Notes: generated by a model not told the origin, from the letters alone. Counted from the stretch's first letter, positions 26,604 to 36,044 are shown. The stretch is 64,000 nucleotides of DNA from Komagataeibacter saccharivorans (GCF_003207825.1 NZ_NKTY01000012.1:30060-94059), one strand, 5' to 3'. Program-made: numbers and translations.

Positions 26604-27557
26604 TCAGTCTTCCGCGCGTTCACCAAAACGCCGTGCAAGGGTCGCGCATACGAATAGCTGGATCTGGTGATAGACCATAAGTGGCATGACAATCAGCCCG
26701 ATATCCGTGGGTGCGAACAGCACGCTTGCGATCGGCACACCGGATGCCAGCGACTTCTTGGACCCGCAGAACAGGATGGCGATCCGGTCGCGATAGCCAA
26801 AACCGCTGAGCCGCGCCAGCAGATGGGTCAGCCCCAGGGCAATGGCCAGAATCGCCATGTCCACCAGTGCCACGCGCCCGATCTGCGCGGGCGGCAGGCG
26901 GTGCCACAGTCCCTGTGTCACGGCTTCGCTGAACGCCGTGTAAACGACCACAAGAATTGAACCCCGATCTGAAAAGGAGAGCAGCTTCTTGTGCCGCTGC
27001 GCCCATCCCCCGATCCATGGCTGTGCGATCTGGCCCGCGATGAAGGGAAGCAGCAGTTGCCCGACGATGGGCAGGATATTGCCCCCGCCACCAGCAGCAT
27101 GACGGCTGAACAGGATACCCACCAGAAGCGGCGCCAGAAATATGCCCAGTATGTTCGACAGCGTCGCCGAACAGATTGCCGCCGCCACATTGCCCCGTGC
27201 GATGGAGGTAAACGCGATGGAGGACTGCACCGTCGAAGGCAGGCAGCACAGGAACAGCACACCCGTCCACATCGCGCTGTCCAGCATGCCCGGCAGCAGC
27301 GCATGCAGCATCATGCCCAGCAGGGGAAACATGAAAAATGTGCATAGCAGGATGGCAAGATGGATGCGCCAGTTGGTTATCCCTTCCGCCACGGCCCGAC
27401 GCGACAGACGCGCGCCCTGCAGGAAAAACATGTTCGCAATCATGCCAATGGCAAGGATATTGAACACGCTAACGCCTGCGCCCCGGCATGGCAGCACGGT
27501 GGCGAGCCCTACGGTGCCCAGCAGGCACAGCAGGAAGGAATCAAGCCTGCGCAGCAT
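26604..27557 (-). CDS. Bile acid:sodium symporter-like (SBF-like, YfeH type) membrane transporter
   Basis: 317 residues with about nine or ten hydrophobic segments, for example LLCLLGTVGLATVLP, LAILLCTFFMFPLLGMML, MWTGVLFLCCLPSTVQSSIAF, VALVDMAILAIALGLTHLLA and IGLIVMPLMVYHQIQLFV. The CCLPSTVQSSIAFTSIARGN segment is diagnostic of the SBF-like family of YfeH/human SLC10A7 type, where a crossover motif binds substrate. Substrate unknown. It precedes the decarboxylase on the same strand by about 115 bases, so transport and decarboxylation could be linked, but that is only context. Confidence 0.85.
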   Translation of the reverse strand: MLRRLDSFLLCLLGTVGLATVLPCRGAGVSVFNILAIGMIANMFFLQGARLSRRAVAEGITNWRIHLAILLCTFFMFPLLGMMLHALLPGMLDSAMWTGVLFLCCLPSTVQSSIAFTSIARGNVAAAICSATLSNILGIFLAPLLVGILFSRHAAGGGGNILPIVGQLLLPFIAGQIAQPWIGGWAQRHKKLLSFSDRGSILVVVYTAFSEAVTQGLWHRLPPAQIGRVALVDMAILAIALGLTHLLARLSGFGYRDRIAILFCGSKKSLASGVPIASVLFAPTDIGLIVMPLMVYHQIQLFVCATLARRFGERAED

Positions 27558-27645
27558 GGGCAGTCCATTCAGTATGAAGTATCATGCGATCGAAATACCA
27601 TGGCCGATTGCATCCGGAGCGTAATCACGCCAACGTGTCACGCAA

Positions 27646-28578
27646 ATGAAGAAATTGCTCATAACCACCGTCCTCGCTGCCCTGTCCTGCATGGGGCACG
27701 CAGGGGCGACTGCCCTGCCCGATACCTGCGCCAGAGTACAGGTAGCCGCCACCCAGCCACATGGGAACAGTGTCCTTGCCGGACACGGCTATGACCTCGC
27801 ACTGGCAGGCAGGCCGAACCAGACATTCCATGCAACCGATATTGCGGCCAGTGGAACGGGCATGGGTCAGCAGGCCCTGCGGGATATGGAGGATGTTGCC
27901 TCCCTCGTCCTGCTTGCCACCATGACGGGCCATCATTCCGATGGCTGTGCGCAGGATTACTTTGCGTCTGCTGCGGCCCCGATCATGGACGGGCTGCGCG
28001 CAGGTGGCAGTTATGATCTGACATGGCAGGGCGGATTGCTGACCAATGGGGATACGAAGCTGTCCTTCCGCCGTGCGCATCTGCATCTCGTGGGTGCAAA
28101 AAGCGCCAGTGCGCCTGCGACCCTGACACTGGAAACGCAGGGAATCGGCATAACAGGTTCACACAACACGCTTCTGGCCAGTGCCCTGCCGCAGCAGGCC
28201 AGCGCTAATGCTGCCGTGCCCAGCGGTTCGCTGGTGGAACTTGCCGCAGCCATTACGGGGCATCCGCCGGAAAATGTGATGGTGCCGCTGCGTGTCTCGT
28301 CCCTGTCAGCCCAGCGTGGCGCCATGCAGATCAGCGGTAATGGGGAGGCCAACCTGACCGGCCATACGGATGCATCATCCGCTACCGGTCATATACTGGT
28401 GCAGAACCTTGATGCCGTAATCGACACCCTGCGCAATGCCGGTCAGACCCGTGCCAGTGCCGCCCTTATCCTCGCCAAGCTGTTCGGTCACCATTCCGAT
28501 AATGGCGGTACCTCGTGGGACGTAAGCTGGGAAGGCGGCGTCATGACCGTGAACCATATTCCGCTGCCGATTCACTAA
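27646..28578 (+). CDS. Secreted hypothetical protein with internal repeats
   Basis: 310 residues. A Sec signal peptide covers residues 1-22 (KKLLITTVLAALSCMGHAGA). I do not recognise the family with confidence; the beta-rich mature part is loosely like DUF2125. Three related segments recur: residues 85-99 (ASLVLLATMTGHHSD), 194-209 (GSLVELAAAITGHPPE) and 271-285 (SAALILAKLFGHHSD). A second pair is YDLTWQGGLLT (123-133) and WDVSWEGGVMT (291-301). The TGHHSD motifs could bind a metal or form structural turns. Diverges from the SBF-like gene. Likely periplasmic. Confidence 0.72.
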   Translation: MKKLLITTVLAALSCMGHAGATALPDTCARVQVAATQPHGNSVLAGHGYDLALAGRPNQTFHATDIAASGTGMGQQALRDMEDVASLVLLATMTGHHSDGCAQDYFASAAAPIMDGLRAGGSYDLTWQGGLLTNGDTKLSFRRAHLHLVGAKSASAPATLTLETQGIGITGSHNTLLASALPQQASANAAVPSGSLVELAAAITGHPPENVMVPLRVSSLSAQRGAMQISGNGEANLTGHTDASSATGHILVQNLDAVIDTLRNAGQTRASAALILAKLFGHHSDNGGTSWDVSWEGGVMTVNHIPLPIH

Positions 28579-28903
28579 TGGATTGTTTGTAAAGAAATTT
28601 TTTATAAAAAACAGGAAAAGTTCTTGGATGTTGCCTTTGTTCAGAAAGGCAACATCTTCCGAAGCTTTTTGAAAAAAGATTCGCCAAAGGTTGCCTTATG
28701 ATTTCTGGGTATTTCCCGACAGGCTTTGCAAACAGCCGCTAAGCGCCGTAATTTTTGAGGAAACAAGGCGGGCTGCCAGCCCCGGAGGGTAGTGTTACGG
28801 CCCGCCCTGTCCCTTAATCCGTAAGCGCGGAGGGGCCGTTATGGTCGGATGATGCCCTGCACCTGATGACCCTGTCGGGCACCACCATCCCCTGCCCCGA
28901 CCG
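28579..28903. repeat. Intergenic region with nested hairpins
   Basis: No protein gene. GATGTTGCCTTT (28627-28638) pairs perfectly with AAAGGCAACATC (28645-28656), a 12-base stem. Directly after it a T/A-rich imperfect palindrome runs GAAGCTTTTT (28661-28670) to AAAAAAGATTC. The local A/T richness stands out against the surroundings and the unit resembles the dispersed intergenic palindromes common in acetic acid bacterial genomes (recollection, unverified). Further on, GGCGGGC (28768-28774) can pair with GCCCGCC (28800-28806). Confidence 0.5.
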
Positions 28904-28933
28904 CATGACCGGGGCATACTGACCCCGGTCATG
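28904..28933 (-). terminator. Perfect 11-base hairpin after mfd
   Basis: CATGACCGGGG (28904-28914) pairs with CCCCGGTCATG (28923-28933). It lies 17 bases past the mfd stop on the minus strand. No T-run follows, so it fits the U-less hairpins seen at other gene ends in the window. Confidence 0.55.
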
Positions 28934-28949
28934 GTGGTTTTACAGATGC

Positions 28950-31900
28950 CTATGCCGTGACGTTTGCATCTTCCCGCGCCAGCGTGACCAATGCCCCCAA
29001 TACCTTGCGGGCCTGCGTAATCCGCTGGGCATTGGTCATTTCGCGTATGATGGCCAGCTTGTGGTCGGGCCGCAGGCGGACATTGGCTTCTTTCTGCTTT
29101 GCAATCCACGTTACCAGCCCCGCCGGGTTGATAAAGGTATTGCCCCGGAACTGCACGACCATGCCCTTGGGTCCGGCTTCGACGCGCTCCACCCCGGCCT
29201 CGCGGCACATGCGCTTGAGCGTCACGACATCCAGCAGGTTGCGGACCTCATCAGGCAGCGTGCCGAAGCGATCCACCAGTTCCGCTTCCATCGCCTCGAC
29301 CTCGGCATCATTGGCCAGTGCGGCAATGCGGCGATAAAGCCCGAGCCTTACCGGCAGGTCGGTGACATAGGTGTCCGGGATAAGCACCGGCAGGCCAAGG
29401 ATGATGTTGGGTGTCCAGTCGCGGTCCTGCAGCTTGCGGCGTCCCTTTTCGGTACGCAGGTCGGCTACCGCGTCTTCAAGCATCTGCTGGTAGAGTTCGA
29501 TGCCCACTTCGCGGATATGGCCCGACTGCTCGTCGCCCAGCAGGTTGCCCGCACCGCGCAGGTCCAGATCGTGGGAAGCCAGCGTAAAGCCCGCGCCCAG
29601 CGTATCGAGTGTCTGCATAACCTCCAGCCGTTTCTGCGCCGCAGCGGACAGCACATGCGTCTGTGGCCACGTCAGATAGGCATAGCCACGCTGCTTGCCA
29701 CGTCCCACGCGGCCCCGAAGCTGGTAAAGCTGCCCAAGGCCGAACATATCGGCACGATGGATGATGAGCGTATTGACCGCAGGCATGTCCAGCCCGCTTT
29801 CCACGATATTGGTGGATAACAGGATGTCGTATTTGCCGTCACTGAACTCGGTCATGACCCGTTCCAGTTCGGTGGGCGTCAGGCGGCCATGGGCCTGCAC
29901 CAGACGCGCATCAGGCACGATTTCGGCCAGGCGCGCCGCCATGCGGTCCAGATCCTCGATACGCGGCACGACGCAGAAGACCTGCCCCCCACGGAAGCGC
30001 TCGCGCTGGATCGCCTCGCGGATCACCACGCTGTCGAAGGGCATGATGAAGGTACGCACCGCCAGACGGTCGGTTGGCGGGGTGGCGATCAGGCTCATTT
30101 CCCGCACGCCCGTCAGGGCAAGTTGCAGGGTGCGTGGCAGCGGCGTAGCCGACAGGGTCAGGACATGCACGTCTTCGCGCAGGGCCTTGAGCTTTTCCTT
30201 ATGCGCGACGCCAAAATGCTGTTCTTCATCCACGATCAGCAGGCCGAGATCAGCGAATTTGACCGTCTTGGCCAGCAGGGCATGCGTGCCGATCACGATA
30301 TTGACCGTGCCATCGGTCAGCCCCTTGCGCACGGCGGTCGCTTCCTTGGCCGTGACCATGCGCGAAAGCTGGGCGACCTTGACCGGCAGCCCGGCAAAGC
30401 GGGCGGAGAACGTGCGGTAATGCTGGCGGGCCAGCAATGTGGTCGGTACCACAACCGCCACCTGCGCGCCCGACATGGCGGCGACAAAGGCCGCGCGCAG
30501 GGCGACTTCGGTCTTGCCGAAACCCACATCACCGCATACCAGCCGGTCCATCGGCTTGCCCGATGCCATGTCGTCCAGCACGTCGGCTATGGCGCGGGAC
30601 TGGTCTTCGGTCTCGACAAAGGGGAAACGGGCGCAGAATTCATCCCACATCCCGTCTTCGGGGGTAAGTGCCGGGGCCTCACGCAGCGCACGGGCGGCGG
30701 CGGTGCGGATCAGTTCGCCCGCCATGTCGCGGATGCGCTGCTTCATCTTGGCCTTGCGCGACTGCCACGACACGCCCCCCAGCTTGTCCAGCGCCACATG
30801 GGCCTGATCCGAGCCAAAACGGCTGAGAAGCTCGATATTTTCGACTGGCAGGAACAGTTTTTCATTGCCGTCATAGATCAGGCGCAGGCAGTCATGCGGT
30901 GCCGTGCCGACGCCGATCGTCTCAAGCCCGTCATAGCGGCCAATGCCGTAATCCTGATGGACGATCAGGTCGCCTTCGGCAATCTCCGATGCCTCGGATA
31001 TGAACTGGTCAGCTTTCTTTCGGCGGCGTGGGGGGCGGGAAATCCGCTCTCCCAGCAGGTCCTGTTCGGATACGAAAGCCACATTATCGGCCACGAACCC
31101 GCGTTCCAGCCCCAGCGTAAGCAGTCCCACCGTACCGGGGCGCAGTTTCTGTGCGTCGGCCCACGTTGCGAAAGTCTGCACCGGCAGGCGGTATTCGCGC
31201 ATGAGCACGCCAATGCGTTCACACGACCCGCGGCTCCAGGCCGTGACATAGGCGCGGCGACCGGTCTGCGCCCATTCCTCCACCCGTGCATGCAGCATGG
31301 GGAAGACGTTTTCGCGCCCGTCCGTTACGGTCTTGGCGAACATCTGGCCGGGCCTGCCGCCCGCATCCATGCCGGGCGCGCCATCGGGCTGGGCGAAGGG
31401 CATGAACACGACGGCCTTCCGGCCGGTGATCATGGCGTCCCATCCCTTGCGGTCGAGATACATGAGGTGTGGCGGCAATGGGCGGTAGGGCACTTCCCCT
31501 TCCCGCGTGGGCTGCCTGCGGGCGTCGTAATGATCGGCGATCATTTCAAGGCGCGCGGCAAGCACCTCTTCCGCCTGATTGGCCAGCGAGATGGAAACGC
31601 CGGGCATGTAATCCACGACCGTCTCCATCTGTTCATGGAACAGCGGCAGCCAGTGCTCCATGCCCGCATGCCGCCGCCCTTCGGAAATATGCTGGTATAG
31701 CGGGTCGGACGCGGCAGCCGGACCGAACAGGTCGCGCCACCCGGTGCGGAAGCGCGAAATGGAGGCGGGATCGAGGCTGAAATCCGCCACAGGCCGCATG
31801 GTCAGGCTGTCGATCTTTGCGGTCGAGCGCTGGGTGCCGGGATCGAACCGGCGGATATTCTCCACCTCGTCACCAAACAGGTCCAGACGGACCGGCTCGG

Positions 31901-32432
31901 CTTCGCCTGCCGGGAAAATATCAAAAATGCCGCCACGCGTGGCGAACTCGCCCTGCTCCATCACCGTATCGGTGCGGTTGTAGCCATGGGCTATAAGCAG
32001 TTCCATGAGGAATGGCGCATCAAGGCTCTCGTCCGTCCTGATGGTGATGGACTGCCCCGCGAAGGCTGCGCGGGGGGCAACGCGCTGGACCAGTCCACCC
32101 ACCGTGGTCAGGACGATGCGTGGGGCGGTCGCCTTTTCAAGCAGGCGGGTGAGTGTCGCCACCCGCTCCGCAATGATGGCGGGATTGGGGGAGACACGGT
32201 CATACGGCAGGCAGTCCCAGCCCGGAAAACGCAGGATTTCCGCCTTGGGCGCGACAAAGGCCAGCAGGTCCGCGATCCGGGCCATGCCAGCATCGTCACG
32301 GCAGACATGCAGTACAGGCCCGTCATGCTCATTCAGCCGACGGGCCAGCAGGAAGGCATCATACCCGTCGGGTACGCCCCACACGGGCACCGGCGCGCCG
32401 GGTGCCAGCGAGAATCCTGCCGTCTGGTTCAT
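28950..32432 (-). CDS. mfd: Transcription-repair coupling factor Mfd
   Basis: 1160 residues. Mfd removes RNA polymerase stalled at lesions and recruits UvrABC. In order: a UvrB-like N-terminal module with the DxFP-type GIFDIFPAGEAEP; an RNA-polymerase-interacting Tudor-like domain around GDLIVHQDYGIGRYDGLE; a RecG-type SF2 motor with Walker A CGDVGFGKTEVALRA, Walker B LLIVDEEQHFGVAHKEK, and motif VI QLRGRVGRG; and a C-terminal TRCF domain with GIELYQQMLEDAV. The start overlaps the sdhE stop by ATGA. Confidence 0.96.
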   Translation of the reverse strand: MNQTAGFSLAPGAPVPVWGVPDGYDAFLLARRLNEHDGPVLHVCRDDAGMARIADLLAFVAPKAEILRFPGWDCLPYDRVSPNPAIIAERVATLTRLLEKATAPRIVLTTVGGLVQRVAPRAAFAGQSITIRTDESLDAPFLMELLIAHGYNRTDTVMEQGEFATRGGIFDIFPAGEAEPVRLDLFGDEVENIRRFDPGTQRSTAKIDSLTMRPVADFSLDPASISRFRTGWRDLFGPAAASDPLYQHISEGRRHAGMEHWLPLFHEQMETVVDYMPGVSISLANQAEEVLAARLEMIADHYDARRQPTREGEVPYRPLPPHLMYLDRKGWDAMITGRKAVVFMPFAQPDGAPGMDAGGRPGQMFAKTVTDGRENVFPMLHARVEEWAQTGRRAYVTAWSRGSCERIGVLMREYRLPVQTFATWADAQKLRPGTVGLLTLGLERGFVADNVAFVSEQDLLGERISRPPRRRKKADQFISEASEIAEGDLIVHQDYGIGRYDGLETIGVGTAPHDCLRLIYDGNEKLFLPVENIELLSRFGSDQAHVALDKLGGVSWQSRKAKMKQRIRDMAGELIRTAAARALREAPALTPEDGMWDEFCARFPFVETEDQSRAIADVLDDMASGKPMDRLVCGDVGFGKTEVALRAAFVAAMSGAQVAVVVPTTLLARQHYRTFSARFAGLPVKVAQLSRMVTAKEATAVRKGLTDGTVNIVIGTHALLAKTVKFADLGLLIVDEEQHFGVAHKEKLKALREDVHVLTLSATPLPRTLQLALTGVREMSLIATPPTDRLAVRTFIMPFDSVVIREAIQRERFRGGQVFCVVPRIEDLDRMAARLAEIVPDARLVQAHGRLTPTELERVMTEFSDGKYDILLSTNIVESGLDMPAVNTLIIHRADMFGLGQLYQLRGRVGRGKQRGYAYLTWPQTHVLSAAAQKRLEVMQTLDTLGAGFTLASHDLDLRGAGNLLGDEQSGHIREVGIELYQQMLEDAVADLRTEKGRRKLQDRDWTPNIILGLPVLIPDTYVTDLPVRLGLYRRIAALANDAEVEAMEAELVDRFGTLPDEVRNLLDVVTLKRMCREAGVERVEAGPKGMVVQFRGNTFINPAGLVTWIAKQKEANVRLRPDHKLAIIREMTNAQRITQARKVLGALVTLAREDANVTA

Positions 32433-32740
32433 TTTCCGCCCCGGATCGCGGCCAGACGTTCGGGATCGGTGGCATCGGCCATGATTTCGCGCATCATGGG
32501 GGTGTTCACTTCCGCCGGTACCGGGCGGCGACCGCTCAGCCAGTCGGCAAGGTCGGCGTCGGGCAGGTCCATTACGGCTTCCAGCGCGTCAAGCTGCGCA
32601 TCCGTCATGGCTTCGAGCCGGGGGGCGACGAACCCGCCGATCAGCACGTCGGTTTCATGGGTACCGCGATGTGTGGCACGGTAATATATCTTCCGGCGTC
32701 GTGTATCGAGACGCGAGAGATCAGGCGTTCTGGCTTCCAT
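32429..32740 (-). CDS. sdhE: Succinate dehydrogenase assembly factor (SdhE/SDHAF2 family)
   Basis: 103 residues. The family motif RGxxE is present in YRATHRGTHETDVLIGGF, followed by a helical bundle with LDALEAVMDLPDADLADWLSG. SdhE promotes covalent attachment of FAD to the succinate dehydrogenase flavoprotein. It lies upstream of mfd (four-base overlap) and opposite recG, an arrangement common in alphaproteobacteria. Confidence 0.88.
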   Translation of the reverse strand: MEARTPDLSRLDTRRRKIYYRATHRGTHETDVLIGGFVAPRLEAMTDAQLDALEAVMDLPDADLADWLSGRRPVPAEVNTPMMREIMADATDPERLAAIRGGK

Positions 32741-32844
32741 TGCGTTCCACCCCGTAAATGGTTGTGTTTTGTTCCGTAACGCAGGTGTCCTATAGCCGTC
32801 ACGCGGGCATCTGTCAGCCCGTATGACATGTTCCGCCCCGCAGG

Positions 32845-34992
32845 ATGAACCACCGCGTGCCTGATACCATCACCCAGCCCGTCCCTTCCCTTCTTGCCCC
32901 GCTGCTGGCTGGCGTGGAAACGCTGGGTGGCGTCAGGCCCGCCACGGCAAAGCTGCTGGCGCGGGCGGCGGGCGGCGGGCGGGTGATCGACCTGCTGTTC
33001 CATCTGCCTGAGTCAGTCGTGGACAGGCGCTACCGCCCCAACCTGCGTCAGGCGGAGATAGGGCGTATCTGCACATTGCATGTCACGATTGCGCGCGTGG
33101 TGCCGCCGCCGTCTGGCGGGGGACGGGGCAAGCGGCCATGGCGGGTGGTGGTGAGTGACGGCACCGCGGATGCCGAACTGGTGTTTTTCTCCCCCTATCA
33201 GGCCCGTGGTCTGGAGGCCGGACAGGATATATGCGTGTCGGGCACGCTGGAGCGTTTTGGCGACCGGCTGAACATGACGCATCCGGATTATCTGGTCCCT
33301 GCCGAACGGATGGGTGAGATACCGCTGCTTGACCCGGTCTGGCCGCTGACGGCGGGACTGTTCCCCCGGCAGGTGCGCAACGCGATCAGGGCCGCATTCG
33401 ATATTTTTCCTGACCTGCCCGAATGGCAGGACTCCAGCGTGATGAAGCAGCGCCAGTGGCCGGGATTCGAGCAGGCCCTGCGCACGCTGCACCGGCCTTG
33501 TGACTTTCCTGACCTGCTGGAGGGCGATGCGCTGGTGGCCGCAGCCGAACGCGCCCGCGCCCGTCTTGCCTGTGATGACCTGCTGGCCCAGCAGGTTTCC
33601 ATGGCGCAGGCCCGCAGGCAGAACCGCCTGCGACCGGGGCGGCCCATCGTGGCCGATGGCAGCCTGCGTGGCGTTGCCCTGTCGCGTTTCGGTCATGAAC
33701 CCACGGTCGCGCAGATTCGTGCACTGGCGGAAATCGACGCCGACCTTGCGCAGCCCCGGCAGATGACGCGCCTGTTGCAGGGTGATGTCGGCGCGGGCAA
33801 GACGCTGGTGGCGCTCATGGCCATGCTGGGCGCGGTGGAAGCGGGCCATCAGGCAGCTCTCATGGTGCCCACTGAAATTCTGGCGCGTCAGCATCTGGCA
33901 ACCTTTACCCGCCTCTCCCCCGTGCCCGTCGCGTTCCTGAGCGGGAGCGTGAAGGGCAAGGCCCGGCGTGAGGCACTGGCAAGGATAGCCGATGGCACGG
34001 CACGGCTGGTGATCGGCACGCACGCCCTGTTTCAGGACAGTGTAGTATTTGCTGACCTCGCACTGGCGGTGATTGATGAACAGCACCGTTTTGGCGTGGA
34101 GCAGCGTGCCATGCTGGGGGAAAAAGGCCCCCAGACCGATGTGCTGGTCATGACCGCGACCCCCATCCCCCGCAGCCTTCTGCTGACCCAATGGGGCGAC
34201 ATGATGGTCAGCCGACTGGATGTGAAGCCTGCGGGGCGCAAGCCGGTCCGCACATCACTGCACACGCTGTCCGCCATGGGAGATCTGCTGGTGGGCATGG
34301 AGCGGGCCATGGCGCGGGGGGCGCGTATTTTCTGGGTCTGCCCCCTGGTCAGTGAAAGTGAGACCAGCGACATTGCCGCCGCTGAGGCACGGCATGCGGC
34401 GCTGGCCGCGCATTTTGGCGCGGATAAGGTCGGTCTGGCGCATGGCCAGCAGGATATTACGGTGCGGGAACAGGCCATTGCCGATTTCGCTGCGGGCCGG
34501 ACGCGCATTCTGGTGGCGACCACAGTGATTGAGGTAGGGGTGGATATCCCCGACGCCACGGTCATGATCATCGAACATGCCGAGCGTTTCGGGCTGGCCC
34601 AGCTCCATCAGTTGCGCGGGCGCGTGGGGCGTGGACATGCCGAATCGTACTGTCTGCTGCTGCATGACAATGCGCTGGGCCAGACCGCGCGGCGCAGGCT
34701 GGCGTTGTTGCGCGAAACGGATGACGGTTTCCTTATTGCTGACGAGGATTTCCGCCTGCGTGGCGGTGGTGACCTGACCGGACGGCGGCAATCCGGTCTG
34801 CCTGACCTGCGTCTGGCCAGCCCGCTGCATGTCGATATGCTGCTGCGTCTTGCCGCGCAGGACGCCCGGCGTCTTGTGGATACCCCGCCCGACCGGGCGC
34901 CGCCTGCAATGCGCGCCCGGATGCCTGCGGTCAGCCTGCTGCTTGACCTGTTTTCGCGCGGACAGGCTGTGCGTGCGATCCGCGCGGGGTAG
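32845..34992 (+). CDS. recG: ATP-dependent DNA helicase RecG
   Basis: 715 residues. RecG reverses stalled replication forks and branch-migrates Holliday junctions. N-terminal wedge/OB domain (VVVSDGTADAELVFFSPYQ), then SF2 motifs: Walker A LLQGDVGAGKTLVALMA, motif II LAVIDEQHRFGVEQR, TATPIPRSL, and motif VI HQLRGRVGRGHAESYC. The ATG at 32845 follows an AGG directly; a GTG at 32857 with better spacing is an alternative. Its last 62 bases overlap the end of the convergent TetR gene. Confidence 0.95.
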   Translation: MNHRVPDTITQPVPSLLAPLLAGVETLGGVRPATAKLLARAAGGGRVIDLLFHLPESVVDRRYRPNLRQAEIGRICTLHVTIARVVPPPSGGGRGKRPWRVVVSDGTADAELVFFSPYQARGLEAGQDICVSGTLERFGDRLNMTHPDYLVPAERMGEIPLLDPVWPLTAGLFPRQVRNAIRAAFDIFPDLPEWQDSSVMKQRQWPGFEQALRTLHRPCDFPDLLEGDALVAAAERARARLACDDLLAQQVSMAQARRQNRLRPGRPIVADGSLRGVALSRFGHEPTVAQIRALAEIDADLAQPRQMTRLLQGDVGAGKTLVALMAMLGAVEAGHQAALMVPTEILARQHLATFTRLSPVPVAFLSGSVKGKARREALARIADGTARLVIGTHALFQDSVVFADLALAVIDEQHRFGVEQRAMLGEKGPQTDVLVMTATPIPRSLLLTQWGDMMVSRLDVKPAGRKPVRTSLHTLSAMGDLLVGMERAMARGARIFWVCPLVSESETSDIAAAEARHAALAAHFGADKVGLAHGQQDITVREQAIADFAAGRTRILVATTVIEVGVDIPDATVMIIEHAERFGLAQLHQLRGRVGRGHAESYCLLLHDNALGQTARRRLALLRETDDGFLIADEDFRLRGGGDLTGRRQSGLPDLRLASPLHVDMLLRLAAQDARRLVDTPPDRAPPAMRARMPAVSLLLDLFSRGQAVRAIRAG

Positions 34993-35668
34993 CAGGGGTG
35001 TTGACCGATAATGGTGAGGGCACGCCCAGTTCCACTGCCGCCTGCGCCAGATAGAAGGTCGCGAACAGGTCGAGGGATTCCGGCCCATGTTCCATACGCG
35101 CGCGCAGCACGGCCCCTTCCCACCCAATCCAGAAATAATGTGAAAGACGGCTGCATAGTGTTTCCTGCGCGGCGGTGGGCACCGGGTTGCAGGTGGCCAG
35201 CAGGCAGTCCGTCACGCGGCGTTCCCATCCATGCAGAATCGTGCGCAGCATTACATTGAACGAATCGGGCAGGATGTCGATCTCCTGACCGAGATTGCCG
35301 ATCAGGCATCCACGCCGGAAGGCGTGACGCTGCATGCCCGTCTTTGCCTCGCGCATGAAATTGAGAAGGCGCTGGAGCGGTGCTACAGCCTGATCTGTCA
35401 GCCAGCGGTCAAGTTTTTCATTGAAATAGGTGGCGTAGCTTTCGATCAGTGCGCGGCCAAAATCTTCCTTGCTGCTGAAACAGTAGTAAAATGAACCCTT
35501 TGAGATGCCAGTGGCATTCAGCACGTCATCCACGCAGGTGGCCGAGAACCCTTTTTCCGTCAGCAGCACGACCCCGGCGCGCACCAGCATTGCACGTGTG
35601 CCTTCCGGGGTACGGGCAGTCTTGGGTGGTCGACCACGACCGGGTCGGCGGGGCGATGTATCAGACAT
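34931..35668 (-). CDS. TetR family regulator (AcuR-like C-terminal domain)
   Basis: 245 residues from the ATG at 35668 (MSDTSPRRPGRGRPP). The HTH is at about 28-60: AGVVLLTEKGFSATCVDDVL and ATGISKGSFYYCFSSKEDF. The C-terminal part with RRGCLIGNLGQEI matches the group of TetR proteins related to AcuR/YbiH-type regulators that often control detoxification of electrophiles. The target is unknown; no obvious divergent enzyme gene is adjacent. The 3' end overlaps recG antisense by 62 bases. Confidence 0.85.
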   Translation of the reverse strand: MSDTSPRRPGRGRPPKTARTPEGTRAMLVRAGVVLLTEKGFSATCVDDVLNATGISKGSFYYCFSSKEDFGRALIESYATYFNEKLDRWLTDQAVAPLQRLLNFMREAKTGMQRHAFRRGCLIGNLGQEIDILPDSFNVMLRTILHGWERRVTDCLLATCNPVPTAAQETLCSRLSHYFWIGWEGAVLRARMEHGPESLDLFATFYLAQAAVELGVPSPLSVNTPATPRGSHAQPVRAKTGQAAG

Positions 35669-35991
35669 TGTTCGCTTTCTTGTAAGCGCGGAAGGCGTGG
35701 GAATGACAACCGGGCCCAATAATGTGCGCATACTGACGAAATGCAAGGATCATTGCGGGATTCCCTTTGCCTCTTTCTGCATCCGTAATTTTACCGCTCT
35801 TTCCTCACAAAAGAGTTCACAAGTGAAAATTCCTGTGCAACCCGGGGCGGGAATATGCTTTGGTGTTGTTGATGCCGATGCGATTTATGCTAGGGTCACC
35901 GCAGGACAGAGGATGTTTTCCTGAGCCAGACCGCCTAAACCACGGTGAACGGCAGCAGACCAGTCTCTATTCTGCAAACGTGCTTTCATTC
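35669..35991. other. Intergenic region between TetR and the cold-shock gene
   Basis: No protein gene seen. It must hold the TetR promoter (minus) and the cold-shock promoter (plus). The long distance to the cold-shock start fits a long 5' leader, which is known for cold-shock mRNAs of other bacteria. Confidence 0.4.
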
Positions 35992-36023
35992 GGTGGTGTC
36001 CCCCAAGGGGGATTTCCGCCACC
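35992..36023 (+). promoter_or_regulatory. Nested hairpin in the leader of the cold-shock gene
   Basis: GGTGG (35992-35996) can pair with CCACC (36019-36023), enclosing TCCCCC (35999-36004) paired with GGGGGA (36007-36012) over a two-base loop. It ends 21 bases before the TTG start and may control access of the ribosome. A thermosensitive role is inference from the gene it precedes. Confidence 0.45.
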
Positions 36024-36044
36024 TAGACCTCGGGATTACGACCG

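Noticed and set aside
29889..31700. 603-codon plus-strand frame inside mfd
   Set aside because: Antisense shadow of mfd; histidine/glutamine/arginine-rich translation typical of the reverse frame in GC-rich genes.
34931..34992. 62-base antisense overlap of recG and TetR ends as a regulatory element
   Set aside because: Short convergent overlaps are frequent in compact genomes, and nothing else here suggests regulation.
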